NCBI GenBank assembly: GCA_934277985.1
Contig: CAKQWF010000003.1
Span: 62,001-126,000 of the forward strand
From: an uncultured Oxalobacter sp.
GTDB taxonomy: Bacteria > Pseudomonadota > Gammaproteobacteria > Burkholderiales > Burkholderiaceae_D
Length of the DNA: 64,000 nucleotides
Direction of reading: 5' to 3'
The notes beneath the pieces are model-generated. The model had not been told where the DNA came from. It searched no databases and saw nothing but the letters and a program-made list of their open reading frames with translations. The position numbers were made by a program, and so were the translations under genes. Shown one piece after another: positions 16,583-27,677 of this stretch (position 1 is its first letter; every line of letters starts with the position of its first letter).

Positions 16583-17896
16583 TCAGTCCGCGTCTTTAAG
16601 AAAAGCCATGATCGCCTGTATGCCGCACGATACGGCCGATTCCAGCGTACCGGGATAGGCGGGATGCAGATAATCGCCAGCCAGAAACAGGCCACGGCCA
16701 TCCTGACGGATGGCAGGCACCGTACGGTCGGGGAGGCAGGCAAGCGTCGCCGTCTTTTCCATGATGACCCGTCCCCACAGGGGATGCAAAAAAGCGTCGT
16801 TACCGAAACAGCGGGCAAGCTGGCGCGCCGTATCGGCGATAAACCTGTCGCTTCGGACATCCGCCAGCGCATGCGCCGCGCTGACGATGACGGCGAACAA
16901 TCCTTGCTGCTCCGGCATGATTTGCCCGCGGTCGAAGACGTATTGCCCCCATTCGTCGCGCTCGCTGTCGTCAAGCAGTGCGAAAAAAGGCTTACCGAGC
17001 GTCAGTGATGGCGGATATTTCAGATAGACCGTCACGATCGGCGAAGGTGCAGGCAATGGCGCAGGTTCTGCCGCACCGAACCCGGCCAGCAGACGCCATG
17101 CGACAGTCGGTGGTGTCGCCAGCACGATGGCGTCGAAACGGCTTTGTGGCGCCGCGTCTGTCGTCCATGACTTACCGTCATGCACGATGCGGCGAACCGT
17201 TGTGCCGAAACGGAATTCACTGCCGCGATCCTGGCAATACCGGATCGCGGGTTCGGGGAAAAGGGCGGAAAGATCGGTTGCCGGAAGCAGCATGTCGGAA
17301 TCGGCACGGCGCTTGCCGATGCTGTCTTGCAAGACCCGCATGAAAACACGGGCGGACGCCTGTTCAGGCGGCGTGTTCAGCGCGGCCAGACACAATGGAC
17401 GCCAGAGCAGGGCATAGAGCTTTGGAGATTGGCGGAACTGTTCCAGCAGCCGGATGAGCGGCCGGTCTTCCCCGATATCCCAGCGAATGGCGCGGCATAT
17501 CGTGAAAAAACGCGCCAGTGCCAGTTTGTCTTCCCAGTCCAGCCCCTTCGCTCCGAACAGTCCTGCCAGCAAATTGAGCGGTGCCGGCCATCGCGGGACT
17601 TCGAATTGCAGCAACGACGGAACCGGCGGGTAGTGCATTTGCAGCGGCAGCGACACGAGTGCCGTATCCGGATCGACACCGACTTCGCGCATCATCTCCA
17701 GCGTTTTGCGGTATGCGCCGAGCAAGATATGCTGGCCGTTGTCGAGCGCCATGCCTTCCAGCACCGTTTTGCGGGCGCGTCCGCCGGCAAGGTGCGACGC
17801 CTCGAATACCGTGACATGGCATCCCTCTCTCACGGCGGTGACGGCGGCTGCGCAACCGGCCCATCCCGCTCCGACGATGGCGATCCGTTTATTCAT
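16583..17896 (-). CDS. hpnE: squalene-associated FAD-dependent desaturase HpnE
   Basis: 437 residues. The N-terminal dinucleotide-binding motif is IVGAGWAGCAAAVTAVREGCHVTVFEASHLAGGRA (GxGxxG...E...GGR), as in amine-oxidase/phytoene-desaturase-like flavoproteins. Downstream segments (DNGQHILLGAYRKTLEMM; GLFLAGDYLHPAYPGTLESAVSCG) match HpnE. In the HpnC-HpnD-HpnE route HpnE converts hydroxysqualene to squalene. Its start overlaps the hpnD stop by 8 bases, so the two are translationally coupled. Confidence 0.88.
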   Translation of the reverse strand: MNKRIAIVGAGWAGCAAAVTAVREGCHVTVFEASHLAGGRARKTVLEGMALDNGQHILLGAYRKTLEMMREVGVDPDTALVSLPLQMHYPPVPSLLQFEVPRWPAPLNLLAGLFGAKGLDWEDKLALARFFTICRAIRWDIGEDRPLIRLLEQFRQSPKLYALLWRPLCLAALNTPPEQASARVFMRVLQDSIGKRRADSDMLLPATDLSALFPEPAIRYCQDRGSEFRFGTTVRRIVHDGKSWTTDAAPQSRFDAIVLATPPTVAWRLLAGFGAAEPAPLPAPSPIVTVYLKYPPSLTLGKPFFALLDDSERDEWGQYVFDRGQIMPEQQGLFAVIVSAAHALADVRSDRFIADTARQLARCFGNDAFLHPLWGRVIMEKTATLACLPDRTVPAIRQDGRGLFLAGDYLHPAYPGTLESAVSCGIQAIMAFLKDAD

Positions 17897-18725
17897 GCAG
17901 CCACGCTTTCCATGCCAGCCAGAGTTTTTTCCCTTTCGTGAGCGAAACGCGCCGCGTCAGGACCGGAAAACCGCAGCGGACGATTTCCAGCAACAGTTCG
18001 CGATAGATCGACGCCATCATGATGCCGGGTTTTTGCGCGGGCCTGTCCTCCTCGGGCAAAAGCGAGAACGCCTTGTCGTACAAGGCCAGCGCACGATCGG
18101 CCTGAAAACGCATCAGTCCGGTGAAAGCCGCGCCGCCATCCTGTCTTGCCAAATCGGTTTCCGTCACGCCGAAGCGCGCCATTTCATCGGCGGGCAAATA
18201 AATCCGTCCGATCGCCAGATCTTCCCCGACATCGCGGATGATGTTGGTCAGCTGGAATGCCAGTCCGAGCTTTTCGGCATAAAGCAGCGTTTCGGGACGG
18301 CTTGCCCCGAAGATTTTCGCGGCAAGAATGCCCACCGCACCGGCGACATGCCAGCAATAGCGTGCCAGTTCGTCGAAGGTGCTGTAACGATGACGGTCCA
18401 GATCCATTTCCATGCCGTCGATGATCGCCATGAAATGCGCCTGTTCCAGCGAACAGGAAGCGAGATGGGGCAAGAGCGCACGGGTAATCGGATGATCGGG
18501 ATGACCGGCATACAGATCGGTGATTTCACGCCGCCAACCCGCGAGCTTGTAGCGTGCCGATTCTGGAGGCAGCGCCCGGTCATCGACGATATCGTCCACT
18601 TCACGGCAAAAGGCATACAGGGCCGTGATGGCTTTTCGGCGTGCAGGCGGCAAAAAACGGAAACAGGCATAAAAACTCGAACCGCTGCCGGCCGCCTTGT
18701 GCTGGCAATACTGGTCTGGCAACAT
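17889..18725 (-). CDS. hpnD: presqualene diphosphate synthase HpnD
   Basis: 278 residues from the ATG at 18723-18725 (MLPDQYCQHKAAGSGSSFYACFRFLPP), where similarity to the family begins; in-frame ATGs at 18752 and 18779 are possible. Both Asp-rich prenyl-diphosphate motifs are present: YAFCREVDDIVDD and LTNIIRDVGEDL. The enzyme condenses two farnesyl diphosphates into presqualene diphosphate. It is followed by hpnE with an 8-base overlap. hpnC and a squalene-hopene cyclase are not seen in this window, so whether the end product is squalene, a hopanoid or something else is open. Confidence 0.9.
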   Translation of the reverse strand: MLPDQYCQHKAAGSGSSFYACFRFLPPARRKAITALYAFCREVDDIVDDRALPPESARYKLAGWRREITDLYAGHPDHPITRALLPHLASCSLEQAHFMAIIDGMEMDLDRHRYSTFDELARYCWHVAGAVGILAAKIFGASRPETLLYAEKLGLAFQLTNIIRDVGEDLAIGRIYLPADEMARFGVTETDLARQDGGAAFTGLMRFQADRALALYDKAFSLLPEEDRPAQKPGIMMASIYRELLLEIVRCGFPVLTRRVSLTKGKKLWLAWKAWLHE

Positions 18726-18812
18726 AGGCTGTGTCTGATCGGAACAAGCCATTATCCCGCAAAACTTCCGTGCTTCCAAACGCGGAACCTTACCGGTATG
18801 GGGAAGGCGCCT

Positions 18813-19292
18813 TCATCGGGGCTTTCGCCCGGATTTGCGGATGCCGTGCGCGCTGTGGACATGCGAACAGGTCTCGTCATGCCGCGAAAACACGCCGGGT
18901 TCCTGTCCTGACAGGGCATTGAGAATCCCGCAGCTGGCTGCGTCTTTCGCCTCATGGCAACGCTCGCGCAAGGCCTTGAGCTGTTTCTCCAGTTTTTCCA
19001 GATCACGTATCCGCTCGCAGACATGGCCGATATGCGCATCGAGCAGGGCATTGACGCGGTCGCAACTTTCATCCGGCTTGTCCTTGAAATGCAGCAGGAT
19101 ACGGATTTCCTCAAGCGTCATGTCCAGCGAACGGCAATGCCGGATGAACAGCAACCGTTCGGCATGATCATCCGTATAAATCCGGTAATTGCCCTGCGTG
19201 CGTGCGACGCCCGGCAACAATCCCTCTTTTTCGTAATAGCGTACCGTTTCGACGGGCAGTCCCGCCTTTTCGGCAAGTTCACCGATTTTCAT
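18813..19292 (-). CDS. cadR: MerR-family Cd(II)/Pb(II)/Zn(II)-responsive regulator CadR
   Basis: 159 residues from the ATG at 19290-19292 (MKIGELAEKAGLPVETVRYYEKEGLL, the MerR winged-helix start); nine upstream codons in frame are unlikely to be used. Metal-binding cysteines fit the CadR/PbrR subgroup: C77 before the dimerisation helix, and C112 and C121 in the metal-binding loop. The tail HDETCSHVHSAHG adds His/Cys ligands, as in CadR proteins. It is divergent from the cadA-type ATPase, which it should activate by unwinding the 19-bp-spaced promoter at 19349-19379. Confidence 0.9.
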   Translation of the reverse strand: MKIGELAEKAGLPVETVRYYEKEGLLPGVARTQGNYRIYTDDHAERLLFIRHCRSLDMTLEEIRILLHFKDKPDESCDRVNALLDAHIGHVCERIRDLEKLEKQLKALRERCHEAKDAASCGILNALSGQEPGVFSRHDETCSHVHSAHGIRKSGRKPR

Positions 19293-19322
19293 GACATACT
19301 TTTTTGGAAAAACAGACAAAAA

Positions 19323-19377
19323 CCATGGTTTTCACCTATTGTAACCGCTTGACCCTGAAGTCACTCCATGGTTTTCA
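19323..19377. repeat. 12-bp direct repeat flanking the cad operator
   Basis: CCATGGTTTTCA occurs at 19323-19334 and again at 19366-19377, 43 bases apart. The second copy overlaps the right half of the CadR operator. The first lies toward cadR and could be a half-site for autoregulation or a remnant of local duplication. Confidence 0.5.
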
Positions 19378-19379
19378 AT
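19349..19379 (+). promoter_or_regulatory. MerR-type promoter/operator of cadA
   Basis: A -35 box TTGACC (19349-19354) and a -10 box TTCAAT (19374-19379) are separated by 19 bases, the overlong spacer typical of MerR-activated promoters. A 21-base imperfect dyad at 19352-19372 (ACCCTGAAGT-C-ACTCCATGGT) fills the spacer, with 8 of 10 arm positions complementary. The -10 box is 23 bases from the cadA start. Confidence 0.75.
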
Positions 19380-19401
19380 AAACAAAACGGGAGAAAAAGC
19401 C

Positions 19402-21738
<2,337 letters not shown>

Positions 21739-21805
21739 CGACGGTCGCGTGTGGTACGGCGTAAAATAGTCAGCCCGTTCACCCAGCCATTTTTTCGCAA
21801 ACGCT

Positions 21806-23233
21806 ATGCTTTCCTATCTTCCGCTCATTTTCGGTGCGCTTTCGATCGTTTTGTTGCTGATTCTCCTTTTCAGGTCGCGGCCATGGCAGGCAGGCGAAAC
21901 TTCCGAAATCCTGCGACAGCAGACGGAAAACGCCATTCGCAATGCCGCCGAACGCACCGAACGGCAAATGCGGGAACAGATCCAGCTCAGTGCACAGGGG
22001 ACACGACAAGAACTGGCCAGTGCGCTTTCCCGCTTCCAGCATGGTCTGACCCAGCAGATGACCCAGATTTCCACCCTGCAAAACGACCAGATGCGGACGT
22101 TTTCCGAACAGCTCGCGCGCCTGACGGCAGACAATGCCCGACAGGCCGGCGCCGCCCGGCAGGAACAGGCCGAAGCCATCAAACGCTTTGCCGATACCCT
22201 GCAACAGACCCTGACGGCGCTGACGGAATCGAACGCGAAACGCATGAACGAAATACGTACCGTGCTGGAAGAAAAAATCCGCGACTTGCAGACAGACAAT
22301 GCGAAAAAACTGGAAGAAATGCGCCAGACCGTCGACGAAAAACTGCATGCCACACTGGAACAGCGTCTGGGCGAATCGTTCCGGCTCGTCTCAGAACGCC
22401 TTGAAAAAGTCCATCAGGGACTGGGCGAGATGCACCGGCTGGCGATGGGCGTGGGCGATCTGAAACGGGTGCTGACCAATGTGAAAACGCGGGGGACATG
22501 GGGTGAAGTCCAGCTGGAAATGCTCCTGGAACAGCTCATGACACCGGGGCAATATGCCCGCAACGTGGAAACGGTACCCGGTTCCGGCGCCATCGTCGAA
22601 TTCGCCATCCGTCTGCCGGGCAGGGGAGACGAAACCGCACCGGTCTGGTTGCCCATCGACGCGAAATTCCCGAAAGAACAGTATGAACGGCTGGTCGAGG
22701 CATCCGAAGCGGCCGATGTCGAGGGCGTCGCACAGGCAGGAAAAGAACTCGAACGTGCCATCCGGCTTCAGGCGAAAACCATTGCGGACAAATATCTCGC
22801 GCCGCCGCATACCACCGACTTCGCGCTCATGTTTTTGCCGACGGAAGGACTTTACGCCGAAGTCATGCGCCGCCCCGGACTGGCCGACGACTTGCAGCGA
22901 ACCTGCCGGATCAGCATCGCCGGACCTTCCACGCTCTCGGCACTGCTCAACAGCCTGCAAATGGGCTTCAGGACACTGGCGCTGGAAAAACGTTCATCCG
23001 AAGTGTGGGACATTCTGGGCGCGGTCAAAACCGAATTCGGCAAATTCGGCACCGTACTGGAAGCCACGCGCAAAACGCTGGAACGTGCAGCGAGAAGTAT
23101 CGACGACGCACAGGTACGTACCCGCCAGATGAGCCGCAAGCTCAAGAAAATCGAGGCATTGCCCGAAGAACGTGCCCAGGAATTGCTGGGAATGACGAAA
23201 TTGCCAGACGAAACAGCTGCTGACAATGAATGA
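21806..23233 (+). CDS. rmuC: DNA recombination protein RmuC
   Basis: 475 residues: an N-terminal membrane anchor (LIFGALSIVLLLILLFRS), then about 170 residues of Glu/Gln/Arg-rich coiled coil, then the RmuC domain (GDLKRVLTNVKTRGTWGEVQLEMLLEQLMTPGQY; LPIDAKFPKEQYERLVEA; TDFALMFLPTEGLYAEVMRRPGL). RmuC limits inversions at short inverted repeats in E. coli and has a PD-(D/E)xK nuclease-like fold. The length equals E. coli RmuC (475). It follows cadA by 67 bp on the same strand but is probably independently expressed. Confidence 0.94.
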   Translation: MLSYLPLIFGALSIVLLLILLFRSRPWQAGETSEILRQQTENAIRNAAERTERQMREQIQLSAQGTRQELASALSRFQHGLTQQMTQISTLQNDQMRTFSEQLARLTADNARQAGAARQEQAEAIKRFADTLQQTLTALTESNAKRMNEIRTVLEEKIRDLQTDNAKKLEEMRQTVDEKLHATLEQRLGESFRLVSERLEKVHQGLGEMHRLAMGVGDLKRVLTNVKTRGTWGEVQLEMLLEQLMTPGQYARNVETVPGSGAIVEFAIRLPGRGDETAPVWLPIDAKFPKEQYERLVEASEAADVEGVAQAGKELERAIRLQAKTIADKYLAPPHTTDFALMFLPTEGLYAEVMRRPGLADDLQRTCRISIAGPSTLSALLNSLQMGFRTLALEKRSSEVWDILGAVKTEFGKFGTVLEATRKTLERAARSIDDAQVRTRQMSRKLKKIEALPEERAQELLGMTKLPDETAADNE

Positions 23234-23458
23234 ATCCGGACCAGTATTCCCGTTTTCAGGCGTTTCCGTCTTTTCGTGATGGCGTATTTCGCCGGCATGA
23301 CCATGACTGTATGCCAGCACTGGCAAGGAAAATCCCTGAGTACCGCCACTGGGCAGAATCATTTGCGCAATAGCGGCACGAAAGCGGTGACTGGAAAAAC
23401 CCCTTTCTGAAAACCGAACCGGAAAATCAGGCAAATACGGAAGCGGAATGGAACGGTC

Positions 23459-23812
23459 TCATTCTGCACAGCCATATTTTTTTTCAAACAAATCCTTGTT
23501 CACGTCACCCCATGCAATCATGGCATCGATTATCGGAATGAGGGTACTCCCCAATTCCGTAAGGGCATATTCGGAACGGGGTGGGGACTCCGGATAAATG
23601 GTTCTTGAAACCAGTCCATCCTCGACCAGTTCTTTCAACTGGAGATCAAGCACACGCGGCGTAGCGTCCGGAAATATCTTGTGAATTTCGCTGGGACGGA
23701 GTGTCTTGTGGCGCAATTCATCCAGAATACAGGATTTCCATTTTGAATTCAGCAGGCTTATCGTCAATCTCAACGGACATTCCAGATCGACGGGTGTTTT
23801 TCTCTGATACAT
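23459..23812 (-). CDS. HxlR-family transcriptional regulator
   Basis: 117 residues with the HxlR winged helix: CPLRLTISLLNSKWKSCILDELRHKTLRPSEIHKIFPDATPRVLDLQLKELVEDGLVSRTIYPESPPRSEYALTELGSTL. The family normally has the W-K/T-x-x-I-L-x-x-L signature seen here and often an N-terminal redox-active Cys; Cys12 fits that role. It is divergent from an NTF2-like protein with a 142-bp shared region. Redox or aldehyde sensing is known for some members; here the inducer is unknown. Confidence 0.88.
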   Translation of the reverse strand: MYQRKTPVDLECPLRLTISLLNSKWKSCILDELRHKTLRPSEIHKIFPDATPRVLDLQLKELVEDGLVSRTIYPESPPRSEYALTELGSTLIPIIDAMIAWGDVNKDLFEKKYGCAE

Positions 23813-23890
23813 GATCCAAAATAAAACCGGTTGTTTTCATGCAGGACATATACGGAAAAAATTTTCGGTATATGAATAATTTTTCGGTGA

Positions 23891-23919
23891 TTGTGTTAGA
23901 AAAACATAACACGTAACAT
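23891..23919 (+). promoter_or_regulatory. candidate operator/promoter between HxlR and NTF2-like genes
   Basis: GTGTTA (23893-23898) and TAACAC (23907-23912) form a perfect 6-bp inverted repeat with an 8-base centre. It overlaps a possible promoter for the plus-strand gene: TTGTGT at 23891 and TAACAT at 23914, 17 bases apart. Both the size and the location fit an HxlR dimer site. Confidence 0.45.
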
Positions 23920-23954
23920 AATCAGCGTCAATGAATTATATAAAGGGCATTATT

Positions 23955-24344
23955 ATGAGAGCAAGTATCGGGGAATACCGTGCAGTTGAAGAAGCGGCCA
24001 TGAAATTAGTCAAAAGCGTCGCTGAAGGTGACAGTCGTTACGCAAAAGAACTGTTTGTCGATGACGCTGTTTTGTTTGGTTATCTGGATGGAAAACCGGA
24101 ACATGGCAGCATCGAACAGTTTTACAAAAATGTGGATACCGTGGACGCAGGAAAGGATTTCAGGGCGCGCATCGATATCGTCGATATCGAGGAAACGCTT
24201 GCGGTGGTAAGGGTGCTGGAAGAAAAATGGGGCGGACGCATTGATTTTACCGATTATCTTTTGTTGATGAAGATAAACGGAAAATGGAAATGCGTCGCAA
24301 AAGCCTATAACCAGAATTCCAATACGATTCAAAACGGGAAATAA
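23955..24344 (+). CDS. NTF2-like / putative lumazine-binding family protein
   Basis: 129 residues from the ATG at 23955, chosen for the AAGGG site at 23943-23947; an ATG at 23931 would add eight residues. The pattern fits the Lumazine_bd_2/SnoaL-like NTF2 fold: an N-terminal helix (VEEAAMKLVKSVAEGDSRYAKELFVDDAVLFGYLDGKPEHGSIEQFYKNV), then strands DFRARIDIVDIEETLAVVRVLEEKWGGRIDFTDYLLLMKINGKWKCVAKAY. Homologs are small ligand-binding or enzymatic barrels with varied roles. It is divergent from the HxlR regulator, which probably controls it. A terminator hairpin follows at 24381. Confidence 0.75.
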   Translation: MRASIGEYRAVEEAAMKLVKSVAEGDSRYAKELFVDDAVLFGYLDGKPEHGSIEQFYKNVDTVDAGKDFRARIDIVDIEETLAVVRVLEEKWGGRIDFTDYLLLMKINGKWKCVAKAYNQNSNTIQNGK

Positions 24345-24841
24345 TATCCGTAACCGAAAAATCCTGACCGTAAAGTTTTACCGTGCATTACCGTTTTACG
24401 ATAATGCACGGCATGTTTTCCAGACAGATTGAAAATCATGCGCTTGTTGAAAAATGCACGTCATTCGTAATTTGCCATACCGCAAAACAAACGGAGATAA
24501 AAATTCCGAAACGATATATTCATAAAAAACATCGGGTTTTTTTCAATGGCATCCCACCGGACGGTTAATTTGTTGGCGAGAAACGGACGGACATTTTCGT
24601 ATTTCGCCAATAGCGGAATATACCGCCGTCATCACACAACTTTTCATACCCTGCGCTCCTGACACGTGCCATAATATTCCGGACATGGACATTTCCCGTG
24701 TACATTGCCTGCCGATGACATGGTATATCCAAAACAATGCATGCTTGTTCATGTGGCAGGCATTTCCATACAGGCATCCTGTACCGGTTTTACAGTACAC
24801 GGCAAAACTGTCTGATGACTAGTTGACAGGGACTGTATCTC
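24345..24841. other. 497-bp intergenic region
   Basis: This is an AT-rich gap between the NTF2-like gene and the GGDEF-EAL gene. It holds the terminator at 24381-24411 and a second stem-loop, TTGGCGA (24573-24579) with TCGCCAA (24604-24610), extended by further imperfect pairs. I see no convincing gene; short open frames here lack ribosome-binding sites. Confidence 0.5.
24381..24411 (+). terminator. terminator after the NTF2-like gene
   Basis: CCGTGCATTA (24381-24390) pairs perfectly with TAATGCACGG (24402-24411) around an 11-base loop; CATGTTTTCC follows. It starts 37 bases after the stop codon. The U-tract is imperfect, but the 10-bp stem is strong. Confidence 0.7.
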
Positions 24842-27673
24842 ATGCCGATTCCATTACCGGATAACCGCTCATCTGATATTTTGCTCATCCGCAACTACTG
24901 TTCCCACGCGATTTCACGCAGCGGCGACGAAGGCGAACTTTTCGCCAATATCTGCGCCATCATCGTCCGACACAGTCGTATCCGAATGGCTTGCACCGGT
25001 TTCGCAAACCCGTCGGAAAACCTGATCCGTTTTGACAACAAAAGCGGAGAAGAAATTGATTTTCCAGAAAAAATGTCGCTATCGACAACGGCGGGACATC
25101 CGGATGCTGAAAGCGTTGCCGTAAAAGCGTTTTCAACGGGAAAGGCATTCTGGAACCGTGATTTCGGAAGCGACCCGGTATCGGCATGGTGGCCGGAAAA
25201 TGCATCGAATGAAATTTCCCTGCGTTCGCTGGCGGCATTGCCACTGCACGAAAACGGGAAAACCATCGGTGTATTTCTGCTGGCGTCGGCCGAACCGGAT
25301 GCCTTCGATCCGGCATTACGCGGACTGCTGGCTGAAATCGCGGACGACATGGATTTTGCGGTCGCCAACTTTCGCCGCGAACAGATACGCATGAATGCCG
25401 AACGCGAATTGCGCCGCCTGTATGTCGAAAGCCGTGTCACGGAAAGCGAAATCCGCCGTCTCAACCAGCTCTATACCACACTGGGGTACTGCAACCAGGC
25501 CATTGCCCGCTGCAAGACACAGGACGAACTGTTCGGCGAAATCTGCCGCATCGCCGTACAGTACGACACCATCGACATCGCATGGATCGGTGTCATGGAC
25601 CGTGCACAGCATCTTATCCCCGTCGCCATGGAAGGGGCATCGCACGAAATCATCGCGAAAATCGGCGAAATGATGACGACACACATCATCCGGCAAGCCG
25701 TTCGGGATGACAGACCGGTCTGGATACAGGATTGTGCAGGCGATCCGGCATGTGATTGCGATGCCATCATGCCCCGCTGGCAGTGTCTTGCCGGTGAACA
25801 GCCTATCTGCGCCATTGCCTGCCTGCCGTTGCACAAGAATGGTGAAATCGCCGGCATGCTGGTCTTGCATGCCTTCAAGGCCGGCGCATTCGATATCGTG
25901 GTGCAAAAGCTGCTGAAAGAACTGACGGCCGGCATCGATTTCGCGCTGGACAATTATGTCCGCAATGAAAAATTGCAACTTTCGGCGGACATGTTCACCC
26001 AGAGCAACGAAGGCATGATGCTGCTTGATGACGCATGTCGCATCGTCATGGTCAATCAGGCGTTCACACGGATCACCGGATACGACCGCGCCGAAGTGAT
26101 GGGCTGCAATCCGCGGATTCTCTCGTCGGGACGGCACGACAGGGCGTTTTACGAAGCCATGTGGAACGAAATCCGGGAAAAAGGATGCTGGCAGGGCGAA
26201 ATCTGGAACATGCACAAAAACGGCACCAGCTATCCCGAATGGCTTTCCATCCAGGCCATGTACGATCCCTCTGGCAAGCTGACCCATTACATCGGCCTGT
26301 TCAGCGACATGACCGAACGAAAAAAGGCGCAAGACCAGATCCAGTGGCTGGCGCATTTCGATGCCCTGACAGGCTTGCCGAACCGGACACTGTTGCATGA
26401 ACGGTGCCGACAGGCCATCAGTCTGGCGCAACGCAGCCGGAAACCGCTGGCGTTGATGTTCGTCGATCTCGACGGATTCAAACAGGTCAACGATACGCTC
26501 GGCCACAAGGCAGGCGACGAATTGCTCAGGCTTTTCGCAGCACGTCTTGAAGGCGTGGTGCGCGACCAGGATACCGTTTCGCGGCAGGGCGGTGATGAAT
26601 TCGTCCTGGTATTGCCCGATACGGATACCAGCGGCGCGGCGCACATCGCCGGCAAACTGCTGGCTATCGCGTCAGAATCCTATCGTATCGATGAACAGGA
26701 ACTGAACCTGTCCGCCTCGATCGGCATCGCCATGTATCCGGATGATGGAACGGACTTCGAGACGCTTTCCTGTTGCGCCGATACCGCCATGTACCGTGTC
26801 AAACAGAACGGTCGTGCCCATTTCCGATTCTTCACGACGGAAATGCAGGCCAGCTCGACCCGTACGCATCTTATCGGCGGCGCCTTGCAAAATGCACTGG
26901 AAGACAACGGGTTTTCGCTGTTGTACCAGCCGATTCTTTCGCTGGAAAACCGCACCGTTACCGGGTTCGAAGCCCTGTTGCACTGGGAGCATCCCCAACT
27001 CGGCACGATCGCTCCCGACGAATTTTTGCGTATCGCCGAATCGAACGGGCAAATCATGGCCATCGGCCAATGGGTGATCAGGACAGCGATAGGGCAGCTC
27101 AGGGCATGGCATGAAGCCGGAGAAGATGCCGTGACCATCTCGGTCAACCTTTCGGCCATTCCGTTTCACGACCGCAATTTGCCGAAACGTATCGCACAAT
27201 GGCTCAGTGAAGCGGGCGTTCCGCCGGAAAGACTGGTACTGGAAATGCCGGAAACCGTCGTGATGGAAAAACCGCATGACGCCATCGGCGCCGTCGATGC
27301 GTTCCATGCCGCCGGAATGAAAGTCGCCATTGACCGTTTCGGCACAGGTTATTCCTCCATCGCCATCCTGAGGCGACTGGGGGCATACAGTCTCAAGATC
27401 GACCCGTCGTGCATCAGGGAAGTCACGGTGGACGACGAAGCAGCCACCATCGTGCGTGCCATGATCTCGCTGGCTGGTGCGCTGGGTATCCGTACCATGG
27501 CCGAGGGTGTCGAAACAGCCGGTCAGATGCGCTTTCTCGAGCAGGCGGGATGCAAAGCCATTCAGGGAAACCTTGTTTCAGATGCACTCGATGCCGGTGC
27601 CGCAAGCGAATTTCTGGAACGAAACCGCGTACGGCAAAGCGTGAAAAGCCGCACGATGACGGAAAAACGATGA
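24842..27673 (+). CDS. GAF-GAF-PAS-GGDEF-EAL signalling protein
   Basis: 943 residues, no transmembrane segment. Two GAF-like domains (about 10-180 and 210-370, joined by a coiled coil) precede a PAS domain with PAC-like end (about 385-500; ITGYDRAEVMGCNPRILSSGRHD). The GGDEF domain is complete: GGDEF at 583-587 with the inhibitory I-site R574-x-x-D577, so diguanylate cyclase activity is likely. The EAL domain keeps E710-A-L and E888 (EGVET), but the second Asp of the DDFG motif is Arg (D831-R832), ExTE reads E801-M-P-E804 and QGY reads Q908-G-N910. Loss of a metal-binding Asp suggests the phosphodiesterase is weak or dead. The input signals are unknown. AGGGA at 24828-24832 serves as the ribosome-binding site. 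Confidence 0.9.
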   Translation: MPIPLPDNRSSDILLIRNYCSHAISRSGDEGELFANICAIIVRHSRIRMACTGFANPSENLIRFDNKSGEEIDFPEKMSLSTTAGHPDAESVAVKAFSTGKAFWNRDFGSDPVSAWWPENASNEISLRSLAALPLHENGKTIGVFLLASAEPDAFDPALRGLLAEIADDMDFAVANFRREQIRMNAERELRRLYVESRVTESEIRRLNQLYTTLGYCNQAIARCKTQDELFGEICRIAVQYDTIDIAWIGVMDRAQHLIPVAMEGASHEIIAKIGEMMTTHIIRQAVRDDRPVWIQDCAGDPACDCDAIMPRWQCLAGEQPICAIACLPLHKNGEIAGMLVLHAFKAGAFDIVVQKLLKELTAGIDFALDNYVRNEKLQLSADMFTQSNEGMMLLDDACRIVMVNQAFTRITGYDRAEVMGCNPRILSSGRHDRAFYEAMWNEIREKGCWQGEIWNMHKNGTSYPEWLSIQAMYDPSGKLTHYIGLFSDMTERKKAQDQIQWLAHFDALTGLPNRTLLHERCRQAISLAQRSRKPLALMFVDLDGFKQVNDTLGHKAGDELLRLFAARLEGVVRDQDTVSRQGGDEFVLVLPDTDTSGAAHIAGKLLAIASESYRIDEQELNLSASIGIAMYPDDGTDFETLSCCADTAMYRVKQNGRAHFRFFTTEMQASSTRTHLIGGALQNALEDNGFSLLYQPILSLENRTVTGFEALLHWEHPQLGTIAPDEFLRIAESNGQIMAIGQWVIRTAIGQLRAWHEAGEDAVTISVNLSAIPFHDRNLPKRIAQWLSEAGVPPERLVLEMPETVVMEKPHDAIGAVDAFHAAGMKVAIDRFGTGYSSIAILRRLGAYSLKIDPSCIREVTVDDEAATIVRAMISLAGALGIRTMAEGVETAGQMRFLEQAGCKAIQGNLVSDALDAGAASEFLERNRVRQSVKSRTMTEKR

Positions 27674-27677
27674 CAGA

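Noticed and set aside
24824..24829. Perfect TTGACA as a promoter for the GGDEF-EAL gene
   Set aside because: A matching -10 box would fall inside the coding region, so it cannot drive the start at 24842.
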